The notes: generated by a model from the sequence alone, not told the origin. Positions 9,696 to 18,701 are shown, counted from the first letter of the stretch. The stretch: DNA of 64,000 nucleotides from Bog-473 sp963779735 (GCA_963779735.1 CAVZZJ010000007.1:186001-250000); one strand, 5' to 3'. Program-made: numbers and translations.

Positions 9696-10379
9696 ATGTC
9701 ATGGAGGTACAGTCGGAACGTGGAGACGGTTGAGCGTCCGTTCGCCGCTGCCAAGCGGCAGGCCGCCATCGGTCACGTGCTCACTGCAACGAGGCGGCTG
9801 GCCGTGGCGAGAGGCCTCGACATCACCATGGAACAGATCGCCGAGGCGTCGGGCGTCAGCCGACGTACCCTGTTCCGGCTCTTCGACAGCCGGGAGCGCC
9901 TGATCGGCGCGGCGTTCGCCGCCGGAATGGCGAACTACGAACACGACCTCCCCGCCTACAAGGGCGACCTGGAGCACTGGCTTCGAGCAACATGCGAGGC
10001 CGCTCACAGGATGAACGCGTCATTCGGCCCCGGCTACTGGGAACTCACCTCCCGCACCGACCTGCCGCCCGATCTGGCCGAGACCGAGCAGAAGCGGCGC
10101 CAGGACCGTCGCAGCGCGATGTCACGCATCTCTTGCACCCTGTGGCAGGCCGCCGGCGGTACCGGAGAGATGCCGGATGCGCTCTCGGCGGCGGTAGGCG
10201 CACATCTGAGCGCGGACTTCACTGCGGCGGTAGTGACCGACGTCGGGCACCCCTGGCAAACGGCCGCTGACCTCGCTCACGACGCCATCCTCACCGCTCT
10301 TCGCCGGCAGATGGAGGTGGCACTCGAAGCGAGGCGGGCGACCGGTCGCCCGTCGGGGACTGCCCGAGCGTCACTCTGA
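9696..10379 (+). CDS. TetR/AcrR family transcriptional regulator
   Basis: A 227-residue one-component regulator. The N-terminal helix-turn-helix is at about residues 38-66: LDITMEQIAEASGVSRRTLF, then FDSRERL. The remainder is a helical ligand-binding domain with no close identity I can name. The ATG at 9696 lies directly after AGAGG. A GTG at 9720, 12 bases after GGAGG, would give a protein eight residues shorter and is a plausible alternative. The gene points away from the esterase/monooxygenase/deacylase operon with less than 75 bases between starts, the standard arrangement for a local repressor. I could not make out a convincing palindromic operator in that short gap. Confidence 0.85.
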   Translation: MSWRYSRNVETVERPFAAAKRQAAIGHVLTATRRLAVARGLDITMEQIAEASGVSRRTLFRLFDSRERLIGAAFAAGMANYEHDLPAYKGDLEHWLRATCEAAHRMNASFGPGYWELTSRTDLPPDLAETEQKRRQDRRSAMSRISCTLWQAAGGTGEMPDALSAAVGAHLSADFTAAVVTDVGHPWQTAADLAHDAILTALRRQMEVALEARRATGRPSGTARASL

Positions 10380-11101
10380 GTATCTCATGGCAATATCGCC
10401 CAGGATCGCGGCGAGCTGCACGGGAGCCGAGCGGGCGACGTTGTGGCCGGAGTCGATCTCCATGACCTCGTCGGCACCCATTGCAGCGGCGAGCCGCTCC
10501 TGAGCCTCGGGCGGGTACAGACGGTCACGCAGTGGTCGGACAAAGGTCCGGGGGAGGCCGTGGTCCACGCCGATCCACGAGGTGGGGACGCACCCTAGGT
10601 TCAACGAATCGACCCTGCTCACGGCCATCTGATCGGTTAGTGGGCGCAGCCTCCCCGGCAGCTCGCCCGCCACCTCGACATAGGTCGCCCCACGGACCGC
10701 GGCACGGATTGCTTCGGCGTCCGATAGCAACCTATCCACGAAACCCTGTGACGCGACCCGACAGCGGGAGATGCCCGTCGGCCGCCGCAACGGCCGCAAT
10801 GTGCACGAAGTGTCGAACCCGAGGGCCCAAGCCGGCAACGATGCCGGGCGACAGCGCCCCTCCGATCGAATGGGCGGCCAGCACCACGGGACCCGGCCGC
10901 ACGGCCGCAATGTCGGATGATGGCTTGCTCGACGGCTGCGTGGGGCGTGACCAGGCTCAGGTCGTAGGGGTTTGCACCCCGACCCAGGACGTCGAGGGCC
11001 TGGGAGGGCGTCGCCAGCTCGTGCTGGACGGCCCTCCACACACCGGCGGTGTCTCCCGCCCCGTGGACCAGTATGACCGTGGGCGCTCCCCGGGCGAGCA
11101 C
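10371..11101 (-). pseudogene. Alpha/beta hydrolase, two frameshifts
   Basis: Alpha/beta-hydrolase of the short lipase/esterase type that starts directly at the first beta strand: from GTG 11101, LARGAPTVILVHGAGDTAGVW. The frame breaks near 10925, after AVEQAII. The middle part, DIAAVRPGPVVLAAHSIGG with the nucleophile elbow AHSIGG and on to SGRVTGFRG, is in a second frame. After about 10745 the third frame reads VDRLLSDAEAIRAAVRG to MEIDSGHNVARSAPV, with the catalytic His. The length of 731 bases is not a multiple of three. The stop overlaps the end of the TetR gene by nine bases. The intact catalytic blocks suggest either recent decay or indel errors, as in the neighbouring operon. Confidence 0.75.
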
Positions 11102-11126
11102 GCTTCGGTCGTAGCGACCCTGCTGA

Positions 11127-11447
11127 TCACTGTTCGCGTTGATGATCTGGCGCCCTTCTCGTCGACGAGTCACCGCTGAGCGGTTCTTCGATCGGGATGG
11201 GTCGTACGTGGAAGCCGCTCGGACGAGTCTCGATCGAAGCGTCCATTTCGAGCGGATGGCGTGGCGCCTCGGATTCGCTTCCCTCGTCCGGCGTGGACCG
11301 GTCCTCAAGTATCGTCACGTGTCCCTTGGCCGCCGTCGAGCTGACCTCGCGCTCCGACCTGCCTGCGAGCTTGCCGAGTTGGCGCTTCTCCCTTCGACGT
11401 CGAAGTGGGCCGCCCGGTGACGCTGGTATATCGCCCTGTCCCATCGT
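11127..11447 (-). CDS. Small hypothetical protein
   Basis: A 106-residue frame from ATG 11447 that ends 25 bases before the start of the alpha/beta hydrolase on the same strand. It is hydrophilic, rich in Arg, Glu, Ser and Pro, with no membrane segment and no motif I recognise. Third codon positions are mostly G or C and amino-acid use is reasonable (AAG, GAG, CTC and GAC codons), which argues mildly for real coding. No clear ribosome site is seen upstream. It could equally be a chance frame in an intergenic stretch of GC-rich DNA. Confidence 0.35.
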   Translation of the reverse strand, partial: TMGQGDIPASPGGPLRRRREKRQLGKLAGRSEREVSSTAAKGHVTILEDRSTPDEGSESEAPRHPLEMDASIETRPSGFHVRPIPIEEPLSGDSSTRRAPDHQREQ

Positions 11448-11516
11448 TTCAGCATAGAGAGGGGGCCCTGCTGGCGGGTGCACCCATCCACCAGCGGCGA
11501 CGAAGGGGTTCGGACT

Positions 11517-11548
11517 CGTGACCTCGTGACCTCGTGACCTCGTGACCC
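11517..11548. repeat. Tandem 8-bp repeat, about four copies of CGTGACCT
   Basis: Four head-to-tail copies of CGTGACCT, the last ending in CC, lie 58-89 bases upstream of the mycofactocin-type SDR start. The period of eight bases and perfect identity indicate slipped-strand expansion. It may lie in the SDR leader or promoter; no function can be assigned. Confidence 0.9.
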
Positions 11549-11605
11549 AGCCAAGCAGGAGGATAGAGTCTCGAAGCACTCACGACGAGGAGGAGGATCC
11601 CAGGG

Positions 11606-12457
11606 ATGGGGAAGCTTGACGGCAAGGTGGCGTTCGTTACCGGGGCGGCCCGAGGCCAGGGGCGCAGCCATGCGGTGCACCTCGCGGAGGAGGGCGCCGA
11701 CATCGTGGCGGTCGACATCTGCGAGCCCATCGCCACGATGAACTACCCGCTGGCCACACCGGAGGATCTGGCGCAGACGGTAAAGGAGGTCGAAGCCACC
11801 GGGCGACGGATCCTCGCCAAGAAGGCCGACGTGCGCCTTCGCGACCAGCTGGCCGGTGTCGTCGACGATGGCCTGCGCGCGTTCGGCAGGCTGGACGTGG
11901 TCGTCGCGAATGCCGGCATCTGCCCGGCCCGTGACACGACTGTCCTGTCGGGGTTCATTGACGCGACGGACGTGGACCTGATCGGCACCATGAACACGGT
12001 GGCGGTGAGTGTGCCGCACCTCCAGAGCGGCGCATCGATCATCATCACCGGGTCCACGGCCGGCCTGATGTCGGGCACCGTCGAGAACATCGGTGTGTCG
12101 GGCGGATCCGGCTACATGTTTGCCAAGAAGATCATCTTCGAGTACGTGGAGGCGATCGCTCTGCAACTCGCCCCCCACATGATCCGGGCCAACGCGATCC
12201 ACCCGACCAACTGCGACACGCATCTGCTCCACAACGAGGACGTCTACAGGGCGTTCCGCCCCGACCTCGAGCATCCCACCCGCGAAGAGGCGATGCTCGC
12301 CCTTCCCGCCATGCAGGCCATGCCGATCCCGTTCATCGACCCGCTCGATGTCAGCAAGCTCGTCGTGTTCCTGGCTTCGGACGACTCGCGCTACATGACC
12401 GGTCTGAACATCCGGCTCGACGCCGGGGCCATGCTAAAGCGTCCCCCCACCGGGTAG
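11606..12457 (+). CDS. Mycofactocin-coupled SDR family oxidoreductase
   Basis: A 283-residue SDR with the hallmark of the mycofactocin-coupled subfamily: the N-terminal block VAFVTGAARGQGRSHAVHLA followed by EEGADIVAVDIC, with a long insertion after the second strand. Also present are VANAG, a Ser in ITGSTAG, and YMFAKK as the Tyr-xxx-Lys pair. Members keep NAD(H) bound and pass electrons to the peptide-derived cofactor mycofactocin rather than exchanging it freely. ATG 11606 follows a run of GAGGAGGAGG. No mycofactocin biosynthesis genes are in the window, so the cofactor would have to be supplied from elsewhere in the genome. Likely substrate: an alcohol in the local catabolic network (inference). 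Confidence 0.9.
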   Translation: MGKLDGKVAFVTGAARGQGRSHAVHLAEEGADIVAVDICEPIATMNYPLATPEDLAQTVKEVEATGRRILAKKADVRLRDQLAGVVDDGLRAFGRLDVVVANAGICPARDTTVLSGFIDATDVDLIGTMNTVAVSVPHLQSGASIIITGSTAGLMSGTVENIGVSGGSGYMFAKKIIFEYVEAIALQLAPHMIRANAIHPTNCDTHLLHNEDVYRAFRPDLEHPTREEAMLALPAMQAMPIPFIDPLDVSKLVVFLASDDSRYMTGLNIRLDAGAMLKRPPTG

Positions 12458-12480
12458 GTCTCGTACTGCCCCGATGCTCA

Positions 12481-13839
12481 TCACGGTACGGCTGCGCCGT
12501 CCGCTTCGGCACGCATGCCCGGGGCGTCCTCAACGAGGAACCAGCCCTGCGCGATCAACTCGTCGAGCCGGCGGTTGAAGCGCTCCACGTAGTCGGCATG
12601 GTCGCGGTAGAGCCGGTTCAGTGTCTGGGGCGGAAGAGGCTCCTCCGTCCCGACGACACCAAAGGCCGGCTCTCCGTTCTCGTCGACACCCGGCGTCGAG
12701 GTGTACCGCAACCGGGGAACGTCCATCTGGGCGCAACGCACTCCACCGAGGGTGTTGCCATGCTCGTCCTTGAGGAAGAGCCCGTCAGGACCCACCGCGA
12801 TGCGGTCGGCACGCGGCGGGGTCACCCCGCTGGCCACCCATTGCACGAGATGGTGCATTCCAACATGGAAGAGTTCGTCGTGGGGCAGGCTGTTCATCAC
12901 CGCGCCCTCCGGGATGTTTCCCGCCGTTCCTGTGGGATCCATCTGCCACGTCGCGTTGTCGCTGTAGGGCGGGTATCGCGTGCCCATGTGTGCCACGCCC
13001 GCTAGCTCGTACAGCCGGTAGCGATCGCCCGGGTCGTCACTGTCGTCTCTCCGGTAGTCACGGCCCTCGCGCCAAGGGCCGTTGTGGCTCGCAATGTCAC
13101 CATCGCTGACCACCTGCACGATCGGCACGTCGCGTGGACCGAACCGCACCGACGGGGCGCCGCTGGGAAAGAACCCTTGGTAGACCGGAGACCCGTCTGG
13201 GAAGCGACCGGCGTCGTGCCCGTTGAGGAGGTAGTCGGTCACGACGGCGCCCGTCTGGGAATGACCGGCCAGGATGGCGTGACGCACACCCGGGCCGAAG
13301 GGACCGGTGCTCGAGGCGAGCGCGGCCCCGACGTGGGCCAGGATCGGTGTCGAGAGCACGTTGATCCGTCGCATCATCTCCAGCCTCGCCTGTCTGCCGA
13401 TACGATCTGGAGGCAGGCGGAGGGAGCCGATCCCCGTTGCCTCGGGCGGGGGAGCATCCGACCAGATCTCGAGCTCGCCATAGCGTCGGGGATTCGCCGG
13501 TTTCACGAAGGTGTCCAGCACGCTCTTCTGTGAGCAGACCGCGGCCCATGCGTGGCCTGAGCGCATCAGATAGGTCGACGTGTAGATCCACACGGGAGCA
13601 GCGCTGGCGGCATGCACGGGTTCAACGACGAGGACGCCGCTGAAGCGGTCCGCCTCTCGAGGCCGTCGGACCGTCAAGGAGGTGGCGAAGGGGTGCCCGT
13701 CGGCCTCGCCGGCGGCGAACCACTCCTCCTCGACGTAATCGAACTCGTGGAGGGTCCCTCGGTAGTGGCCGGTAGGTACGAACCGCTCCGAGTGCTCCGC
13801 CGCGGGTGGGAAGCTGAGCGTGGCAGGCTCGACCGTCAA
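12481..13839 (-). CDS. Alpha/beta hydrolase domain-containing protein (Abhydrolase_10-like)
   Basis: About 452 residues from TTG 13839, preceded at the right distance by AAAAGGAGGA; the frame is open further back to 13968 but without a ribosome site. The nucleophile elbow is LAGHSQTGAVV. A late ELAGVAHMG segment gives a His candidate, and EGAVMNSLPHDELFHVG contributes to the C-terminal part. This matches the large, poorly characterised alpha/beta hydrolase family found next to SDR and acyl-CoA genes in Acidimicrobiia and mycobacteria. No signal peptide with the TTG start. Convergent with the mycofactocin-type SDR and divergent from the next SDR. Probably an esterase or lactonase; substrate unknown. 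Confidence 0.8.
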   Translation of the reverse strand: MTVEPATLSFPPAAEHSERFVPTGHYRGTLHEFDYVEEEWFAAGEADGHPFATSLTVRRPREADRFSGVLVVEPVHAASAAPVWIYTSTYLMRSGHAWAAVCSQKSVLDTFVKPANPRRYGELEIWSDAPPPEATGIGSLRLPPDRIGRQARLEMMRRINVLSTPILAHVGAALASSTGPFGPGVRHAILAGHSQTGAVVTDYLLNGHDAGRFPDGSPVYQGFFPSGAPSVRFGPRDVPIVQVVSDGDIASHNGPWREGRDYRRDDSDDPGDRYRLYELAGVAHMGTRYPPYSDNATWQMDPTGTAGNIPEGAVMNSLPHDELFHVGMHHLVQWVASGVTPPRADRIAVGPDGLFLKDEHGNTLGGVRCAQMDVPRLRYTSTPGVDENGEPAFGVVGTEEPLPPQTLNRLYRDHADYVERFNRRLDELIAQGWFLVEDAPGMRAEADGAAVP

Positions 13840-14073
13840 CGTGTCCTCCTTTTGACGTAGTGGACGGCTTTCACCCGCATGTCCTACCCCATCGCCTCGG
13901 CGCCCGCAATCGGACGGGCCGGTGCCGGCTACTCGTCGACCTCGCTCCGATCCAGAGTGCCCGAGCACCCTCCGTCAACGGAAGGCCGGCCCGCTACAGT
14001 CACGACCTACGACGCCCAGCGGAAGGATTCCAGTGAACCCCAACGTATTCGAACGGTGCAGTGCAGGTCAGCC

Positions 14074-14904
14074 ATGAAGGTGGCGAGCCTCGAAGGCAAG
14101 AGCATCGTCGTCACCGGCGGCGGCACGGGCATCGGCGCGGCCTGCGCTGAGCTGCTCGCCGCCGAGGGCGCAGCGGTGACGATCTGCGGACGCACCGAGG
14201 AGCGCCTAGTCGAGGTCGCCACTCGGATTCGTTCTTCGGGCGCGACGATCCAACACGTCGTGGCCGACGTGACCGACGAGAACGATGTCGAGCGGCTGAT
14301 GCAGACCGCCCTGGGCTTGACCGGCTCGCTCCAGGGTGTGGTGGCCAACGCCGGTGGAGGATCGCCACTGGCACCGTTGCATCTCCAGGATGCAGCCACG
14401 TACCTCGACGTGCTGCGCTTGAACGTGCTGGGGACCATGCTGTGCGTGAAGCATTCCGTCCCGCACCTGGCACGGGCCGGGGGCGGTTCCTTCGTCGGCA
14501 TGTCGTCGATCGCCGGATACGTCACCCACCTCTGGTTCGGGGCGTACACCGCTGCAAAGGCCGGCATTGAGGAGCTGATTCGCAACGCCGCGGACGAGTA
14601 CGGACCGGTCGGCGTGCGCTTCAACACCATCCGCCCCGGCTTCATAGACACCGAAGCCATGGCCGGCGTACGGCCCGGCACTCCGGTGTGGGACAGCTAC
14701 ATCACCCAGACGCCCATGGGCGGCGTCGGCGAGCCCGCCGACGTCGCCCAACTGGCCCGATTCCTCCTATCCGATGAGTCGCGCTGGATCACCGGCGTTG
14801 CCATTGCGATTGACGGAGGGCACGGGCTCCGGAGGGGGCCCGACTTCACCGCGTTCGTCGAGGCCCGCTTCGGAGCCGATGCGCTCACGCCGGGCAGGAG
14901 CTGA
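14074..14904 (+). CDS. Short-chain dehydrogenase/reductase
   Basis: A 276-residue classical SDR. ATG 14074 starts at MKVASLEGKSIVVTGGG. The frame is open back to 13879, but the extra 65 residues are unlike any SDR. Motifs in order: TGGGTGIG, ADVTD, VANAGG, GMSSIAG with the catalytic Ser, YTAAKAGIE with the Tyr-xxx-Lys pair, IRPGFIDTEA, and the C-terminal ITGVAIAIDGGHG. It lies divergent from the Abhydrolase_10-like gene with a 234-base gap that should hold both promoters. Substrate not predictable. Confidence 0.9.
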   Translation: MKVASLEGKSIVVTGGGTGIGAACAELLAAEGAAVTICGRTEERLVEVATRIRSSGATIQHVVADVTDENDVERLMQTALGLTGSLQGVVANAGGGSPLAPLHLQDAATYLDVLRLNVLGTMLCVKHSVPHLARAGGGSFVGMSSIAGYVTHLWFGAYTAAKAGIEELIRNAADEYGPVGVRFNTIRPGFIDTEAMAGVRPGTPVWDSYITQTPMGGVGEPADVAQLARFLLSDESRWITGVAIAIDGGHGLRRGPDFTAFVEARFGADALTPGRS

Positions 14905-14943
14905 GACGGTGCCAGGACGTAGCGGGTCCGAGGGTCTGCTCCC

Positions 14944-15810
14944 TCATCCCCCCAGGCCAGCGTGAAGGCCGGCTAAGGCCTCGAGGTAGTCGAGGTACTC
15001 GCCCAGGCTGTCGAGGGCGGGGCCGACCGAGACGATCGTTGCGCCGGCTTCGGCGGTGGCCGCCAGAATGTCTTGGGCCTCGTTGGGTTCCCCAATCGGA
15101 TTGAGGGGTGCCGTGGGCGGGAGCACCACTTCGAAGTCCGGCGGGACCTCGGTCCGTCCCAGCCACTGGGCGGCTTGAGCGGGCGTCACCGCGAAGGGGT
15201 ACCAGCCGTCCGCAAGACCGGCAGCCCGGCGGAGCGAGCGAAGCGTCCGCCCGCCCACCCATATGGGGACACGGTCCTGCACGGCGCACGGATCGACGAC
15301 GAGGCCCTCGAAGGAGTAGAAGCTGCCGTGATAGGCCGGTTCGGGCCTCGATAGTGACGCCCTCAGCGCCCGCAGGGCATCGTCGGAGCGTGGGCCTCTG
15401 TCGTCGAAGGGCGCACCCAGGAGATCAAACTCCTCCTTGAGGGTCCCAACGCCCACGCCGAGGATCACCCGGCCGTTGCTGACCACGTCCAGGGTGCCAT
15501 AGCGCTTGGCGATCTCGAGAGGATGATGGTAGGGGAGGACGATAACGTGGGTTGCGAAGCGGATCCTATGGGTGCGCGCCGCGAGGTAGCCGAAGGTTGC
15601 GAGTGGGTCCCAGTACCGGGCACCGCGGCGGCCGAGCTCGTGTGCCGGCAGGGCGATGTGCTCGCTGCACGTGAGGTGGTGGTAGTCGAGGCGGTCTGCC
15701 GTCTCCGCGATCAACGCCAGGTCCTCAATGGAGGCAGAGGTTTCCCAACCGCCATGAGAGCCCCGTGCCATTGACACGACAGGCGACAGGATCGACAGCT
15801 TCAAGCCCAT
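14944..15810 (-). CDS. LLM class (luciferase-like) F420-dependent oxidoreductase
   Basis: A 288-residue bacterial-luciferase-fold flavin/F420 oxidoreductase starting at ATG 15810 after GGAGACTGAA. Landmarks: LALIAETADRLDYHHLTCSEH, WDPLATFGYLAARTHRIRFA, PYHHPLEIAKRYGTLDVVS, ILGVGVGTLKEEFDLLG and VPIWVGGRTLRSLRRAAGLA. These are typical of the coenzyme F420-using TIGR03619-like members common in Actinobacteria. F420 rather than FMN is inferred from family and taxon. The substrate is unknown. It ends 40 bases from the upstream SDR in convergent orientation and is divergent from the protein kinase. Confidence 0.85.
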   Translation of the reverse strand: MGLKLSILSPVVSMARGSHGGWETSASIEDLALIAETADRLDYHHLTCSEHIALPAHELGRRGARYWDPLATFGYLAARTHRIRFATHVIVLPYHHPLEIAKRYGTLDVVSNGRVILGVGVGTLKEEFDLLGAPFDDRGPRSDDALRALRASLSRPEPAYHGSFYSFEGLVVDPCAVQDRVPIWVGGRTLRSLRRAAGLADGWYPFAVTPAQAAQWLGRTEVPPDFEVVLPPTAPLNPIGEPNEAQDILAATAEAGATIVSVGPALDSLGEYLDYLEALAGLHAGLGG

Positions 15811-15949
15811 TTCAGTCTCCTTCGCCTCGAATGTAGCCGCCGCCAGCGACCGCACACGTGGTCGAGGGCGGCAGCAGCCTCTGGCGTGGCGGGTATGCCG
15901 CAGGCTCTTGACTATGGCCAACGGCAGGGCTCGGAGTTATCCTCTGGCG

Positions 15950-17050
15950 ATGGTGCTGCTCGCTCAGCGCTACGAGATGCGGCGGCAGATCGGCGCTGGA
16001 GGGATGGGGACGGTCTGGGAGGCCTGGGACGTGCGCCTCCATCGCGCCGTTGCGGTCAAGCTCCCGGACCGAGCACTGAGCGCTGAGCGGGCCTTTGTGG
16101 CCCGGTTCGAGCGAGAAGCTTGCCACGCCGCGCATCTCAGTCACCCCAATATCGTGACCATCTTCGATCTCGGTGCCGATGGCGATGTCTCCTACCTCGT
16201 GATGGAGCTCGTCGTCGGGGAGTCTCTGGCCACGCTGCTTCGGCGTGAACACCAGATCGACGAACCGAGGACGATCGATATCTGCCAGTCGGTCCTGAGC
16301 GGTCTGGCCGAAGCCCACGCCCATCACATCGTCCACCGAGACATCAAACCCTCGAACACGTTGATCAGCCAAACAGGGCTGATCAAGATCGCCGACTTCG
16401 GGATCGCCCGCTCCCTCGGCGAGTCCAGCGTGTCGTCCGACACGGGGGCGGTCGGGACGGTCGGCTATCTGTCACCCGAGCAGTGTGCCGGGGGCGCAGC
16501 GACCGAGCGCTCCGACATTTACGCCGTCGGATGTCTCGCCTACCAATGCCTGTCGGGCCGTCCCCCCTTCACGGGAGAGACTCCGTTGTCGATCATGTAC
16601 CAGCACCGGCACGCAGAGCCGGCTTCGCTGGGCGAGCGATGGCCAAGACTTTCGCCGGCGCTGGTCGCGGCGATCGACACTGCGCTCCAAAAGAGCCCGG
16701 ACTACCGCTTTGCAACGGCACTCGAGATGAAAGCGGCCATGGGGTCCGGTTCCGTCTACTGCGGTCACCCGTGGGTGCCACCCATGACCCATTACGCCGC
16801 CGAGTCAGTTGAGCGAACATCGGTGCTACCACGCACGCCACCCTCGACGGGCAGGCGGAGGGCAAGGCGCTGTGTGCTGGCCGGTGTTGCCGTCCTCCTC
16901 ATGGCCGTTTCCCTGCTCCTCGTCGCCGTGGCCGCTGCGGGGACGGAGGTCGCCGTGCACCATGGAGGCGCCACCGCGTCGAGCCGTCCCGCCGTGGGCC
17001 CGGTTGCTCGGATGGCTAGCCCCCCGTCACCACCCACTCGTGTGTGGTGA
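15950..17050 (+). CDS. Serine/threonine protein kinase with C-terminal transmembrane segment
   Basis: Hanks-type kinase of 366 residues. Start chosen at ATG 15950 (VLLAQRYEMRRQIGAGG), with in-frame upstream starts at 15908 (TTG) and 15914 (ATG). Motifs: glycine loop GAGGMG (15-20), VAVKL with the ATP Lys (37), HRDIKPSN catalytic loop (about 133), DFG activation loop start, GTVGYLSPEQ and DIYAVGCLAYQCL. All catalytic residues are present. A hydrophobic stretch at about 308-331 (CVLAGVAVLLMAVSLLLVAV) anchors it in the membrane, leaving only about 35 residues outside, so there is no PASTA-type sensor. Convergent with the EthD gene, the ends overlapping by 35 bases. Targets unknown. Confidence 0.9.
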   Translation: MVLLAQRYEMRRQIGAGGMGTVWEAWDVRLHRAVAVKLPDRALSAERAFVARFEREACHAAHLSHPNIVTIFDLGADGDVSYLVMELVVGESLATLLRREHQIDEPRTIDICQSVLSGLAEAHAHHIVHRDIKPSNTLISQTGLIKIADFGIARSLGESSVSSDTGAVGTVGYLSPEQCAGGAATERSDIYAVGCLAYQCLSGRPPFTGETPLSIMYQHRHAEPASLGERWPRLSPALVAAIDTALQKSPDYRFATALEMKAAMGSGSVYCGHPWVPPMTHYAAESVERTSVLPRTPPSTGRRRARRCVLAGVAVLLMAVSLLLVAVAAAGTEVAVHHGGATASSRPAVGPVARMASPPSPPTRVW

Positions 17051-17681
17051 GCGTCGGAGACCGGTCGTAGGCCAGGAACCGCGCGACGTCCTCCCAGATG
17101 AGTTGCTGCGCCTCATCGGAGTCGTAGGACCTGGTGAGGGCATCTTCGACCGTGCGGTAGTGGATCTCGCCGAAACCGTCCCAGTCCGGTGAGGCGTCGG
17201 TGAGCCGCTGCACGAGGTGGTTCTGCACGTAGTGCCAGAAGCCGGGCTGCCTCGCCACCGCCAGCGGCCCATGGCGTTCGCGCCAGTGCCGGCTGAACGC
17301 GTCCTGCGTGAGGTCGGCGCGGCGGTGCAGAAAAGCGATCATCTTGAATCCCGGTGACTGGCTCCCGGACGGCCACGTGCGGTCGTAGTCCTTCTCGACG
17401 ATCTCCTCGACGTGGTACGCCCCGACCAGCCGACTCCCGGGGGGTAGATCCAGCGACAGCGCGGTGTCGGCATCGGTGTCCCATAGGGCGATCACCGCGC
17501 GCTCGTCCTGCCGCGTGACGAGCTCGGGACCGAGAGCCTCCAGCTCGCTGTCGGGGAGACGGACGTCGACCGTAGCCTGGCTGGCGGCGCCAGAGCCGAC
17601 TACGTCGGTCAATCGTTCGACCGCATCTCTTGCGAACGCGTCCCTGTCGCCGTCGAACGCGACGGTTACGAGCACCTTCAT
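17016..17681 (-). CDS. EthD-domain (dimeric alpha-beta barrel) protein
   Basis: A 221-residue protein. The second half contains the EthD-type segment FKMIAFLHRRADLTQDAFSR followed by HWRERHGPLA and FWHYVQNHLVQR, diagnostic of the EthD family (PF07110). The first half is a degenerate copy of the same ferredoxin-like fold (VLVTVAFDGDRDAF). EthD-like proteins are small accessory or monooxygenase-like barrels in ether and polyketide degradation loci. The ATG overlaps the stop of the preceding SDR by four bases (ATGA), so the two form one transcript and are probably partners. The 3' end overlaps the kinase gene tail to tail. Confidence 0.8.
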   Translation of the reverse strand: MKVLVTVAFDGDRDAFARDAVERLTDVVGSGAASQATVDVRLPDSELEALGPELVTRQDERAVIALWDTDADTALSLDLPPGSRLVGAYHVEEIVEKDYDRTWPSGSQSPGFKMIAFLHRRADLTQDAFSRHWRERHGPLAVARQPGFWHYVQNHLVQRLTDASPDWDGFGEIHYRTVEDALTRSYDSDEAQQLIWEDVARFLAYDRSPTLTTHEWVVTGG

Positions 17682-18505
17682 CTGTTCTCCCTTGCTGCTC
17701 GGGTGGCGGCGGAGCGCAGCTCACGGCCCCGTGTGTCAAGCGCTTCGAGGAACTCGCCGTGGGTCACGACGTAAGGTCGATCGTCCAGGATGGCATCGAT
17801 GACGCCGGCGGCGGCCTCCTCGGGCGTGGCGAGGAACTGGGACATCGTCGGGTTACTCTCGTGCATGGCGGCGAAGTCGTCGTCCCGGGCGATCGGACGT
17901 CGGACGTGCGCCGGTTGCGCCGCCTCACTGGTCTCGAGGTGTCGAGACAGCATTCCCGAAGGGAAGATGACCGACACGCCGATGCCCTCGCCGGCGAGTT
18001 CGACGCGGAGTGTCTCGGCGAGGCCCCACACGGCGAACTTGCTCGCCTGGTACATCGACATCCGGCTGGCCGGATCGAGCACCGATGACGACGAGGTGAA
18101 GGCGAGTCGCCCTCGCCCGGCCCTCCGTAGCAACGGAAGGAACGCCCGCACCACGCGGGCCGAGCCGACCACGTTCACGTCGAGCAGCCAGCGCCACTCG
18201 TCGTCAGTGGCCCGATCGATGGATGCGAACAGCTGGACGCCGACGTTCGAGATCACGAGGTGCGCCTTCCCGAAGCGATCGGCCACGGTCGTGGCCGCCG
18301 CCCCGACGCTGTCAGCGTCGGCTACGTCGACCCCCAACCCGAACGCCTCGACGCCGTTGGCCGCGGCGAGCACCGCCGCCTCGGCTCTGGCGCGATCGCC
18401 GTCGAGGTCGAGCAGGACCACGTTCATCCCACGAGCCGCGCACCCGTCGGCAAGGGCGCGACCGAAGCCGGACGCCGAGCCGGTGATCACCGCAACATCG
18501 GTCAT
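17678..18505 (-). CDS. Short-chain dehydrogenase/reductase
   Basis: A 275-residue SDR from ATG 18505; the frame is open upstream to 18874 without SDR-like sequence. Motifs: VAVITGSASGFGRALA, DLDGDR, DVADADS, ISNVGV (replacing NNAG), FTSSSSV with the catalytic Ser, YQASKFAVW and VSVIFPSGM. The C-terminal TPEEAAAGVIDAILDDRPYV extension is found in SDRs acting on larger lipid-like substrates. It is translationally coupled to the EthD gene. A gene fragment matching this C-terminal extension lies at 19.6-19.8 kb, suggesting a second, decayed SDR. Confidence 0.9.
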   Translation of the reverse strand: MTDVAVITGSASGFGRALADGCAARGMNVVLLDLDGDRARAEAAVLAAANGVEAFGLGVDVADADSVGAAATTVADRFGKAHLVISNVGVQLFASIDRATDDEWRWLLDVNVVGSARVVRAFLPLLRRAGRGRLAFTSSSSVLDPASRMSMYQASKFAVWGLAETLRVELAGEGIGVSVIFPSGMLSRHLETSEAAQPAHVRRPIARDDDFAAMHESNPTMSQFLATPEEAAAGVIDAILDDRPYVVTHGEFLEALDTRGRELRSAATRAARENR

Positions 18506-18701
18506 GGCGCCGCGTCCTTGCCTTCCCCTCGGTCCGATCTTCTGCCACCTCCCAACATAGACAATCGCGGACCGGCAACCCCTTACGGTGTCGACCAGGT
18601 GGCATGGTGCGGGGGAATCCCGACGTGTGCGAAACGAACTCCCTGCCCAGCGAGTCACGCGCCTCCAATGGGTTCGGCGGGGGAGAAGGCGAAGGAGAGC
18701 G

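Noticed and set aside
5012..11101. Programmed ribosomal frameshifting as the cause of the frame breaks
   Set aside because: There are too many breaks in too many genes, in both shift directions, and no slippery heptamer or downstream structure is evident at the sites examined.
11517..11548. CRISPR-like array
   Set aside because: The units are 8 bp, directly abutting and without spacers; a simple tandem repeat. No CRISPR array or cas gene is seen anywhere in the window.
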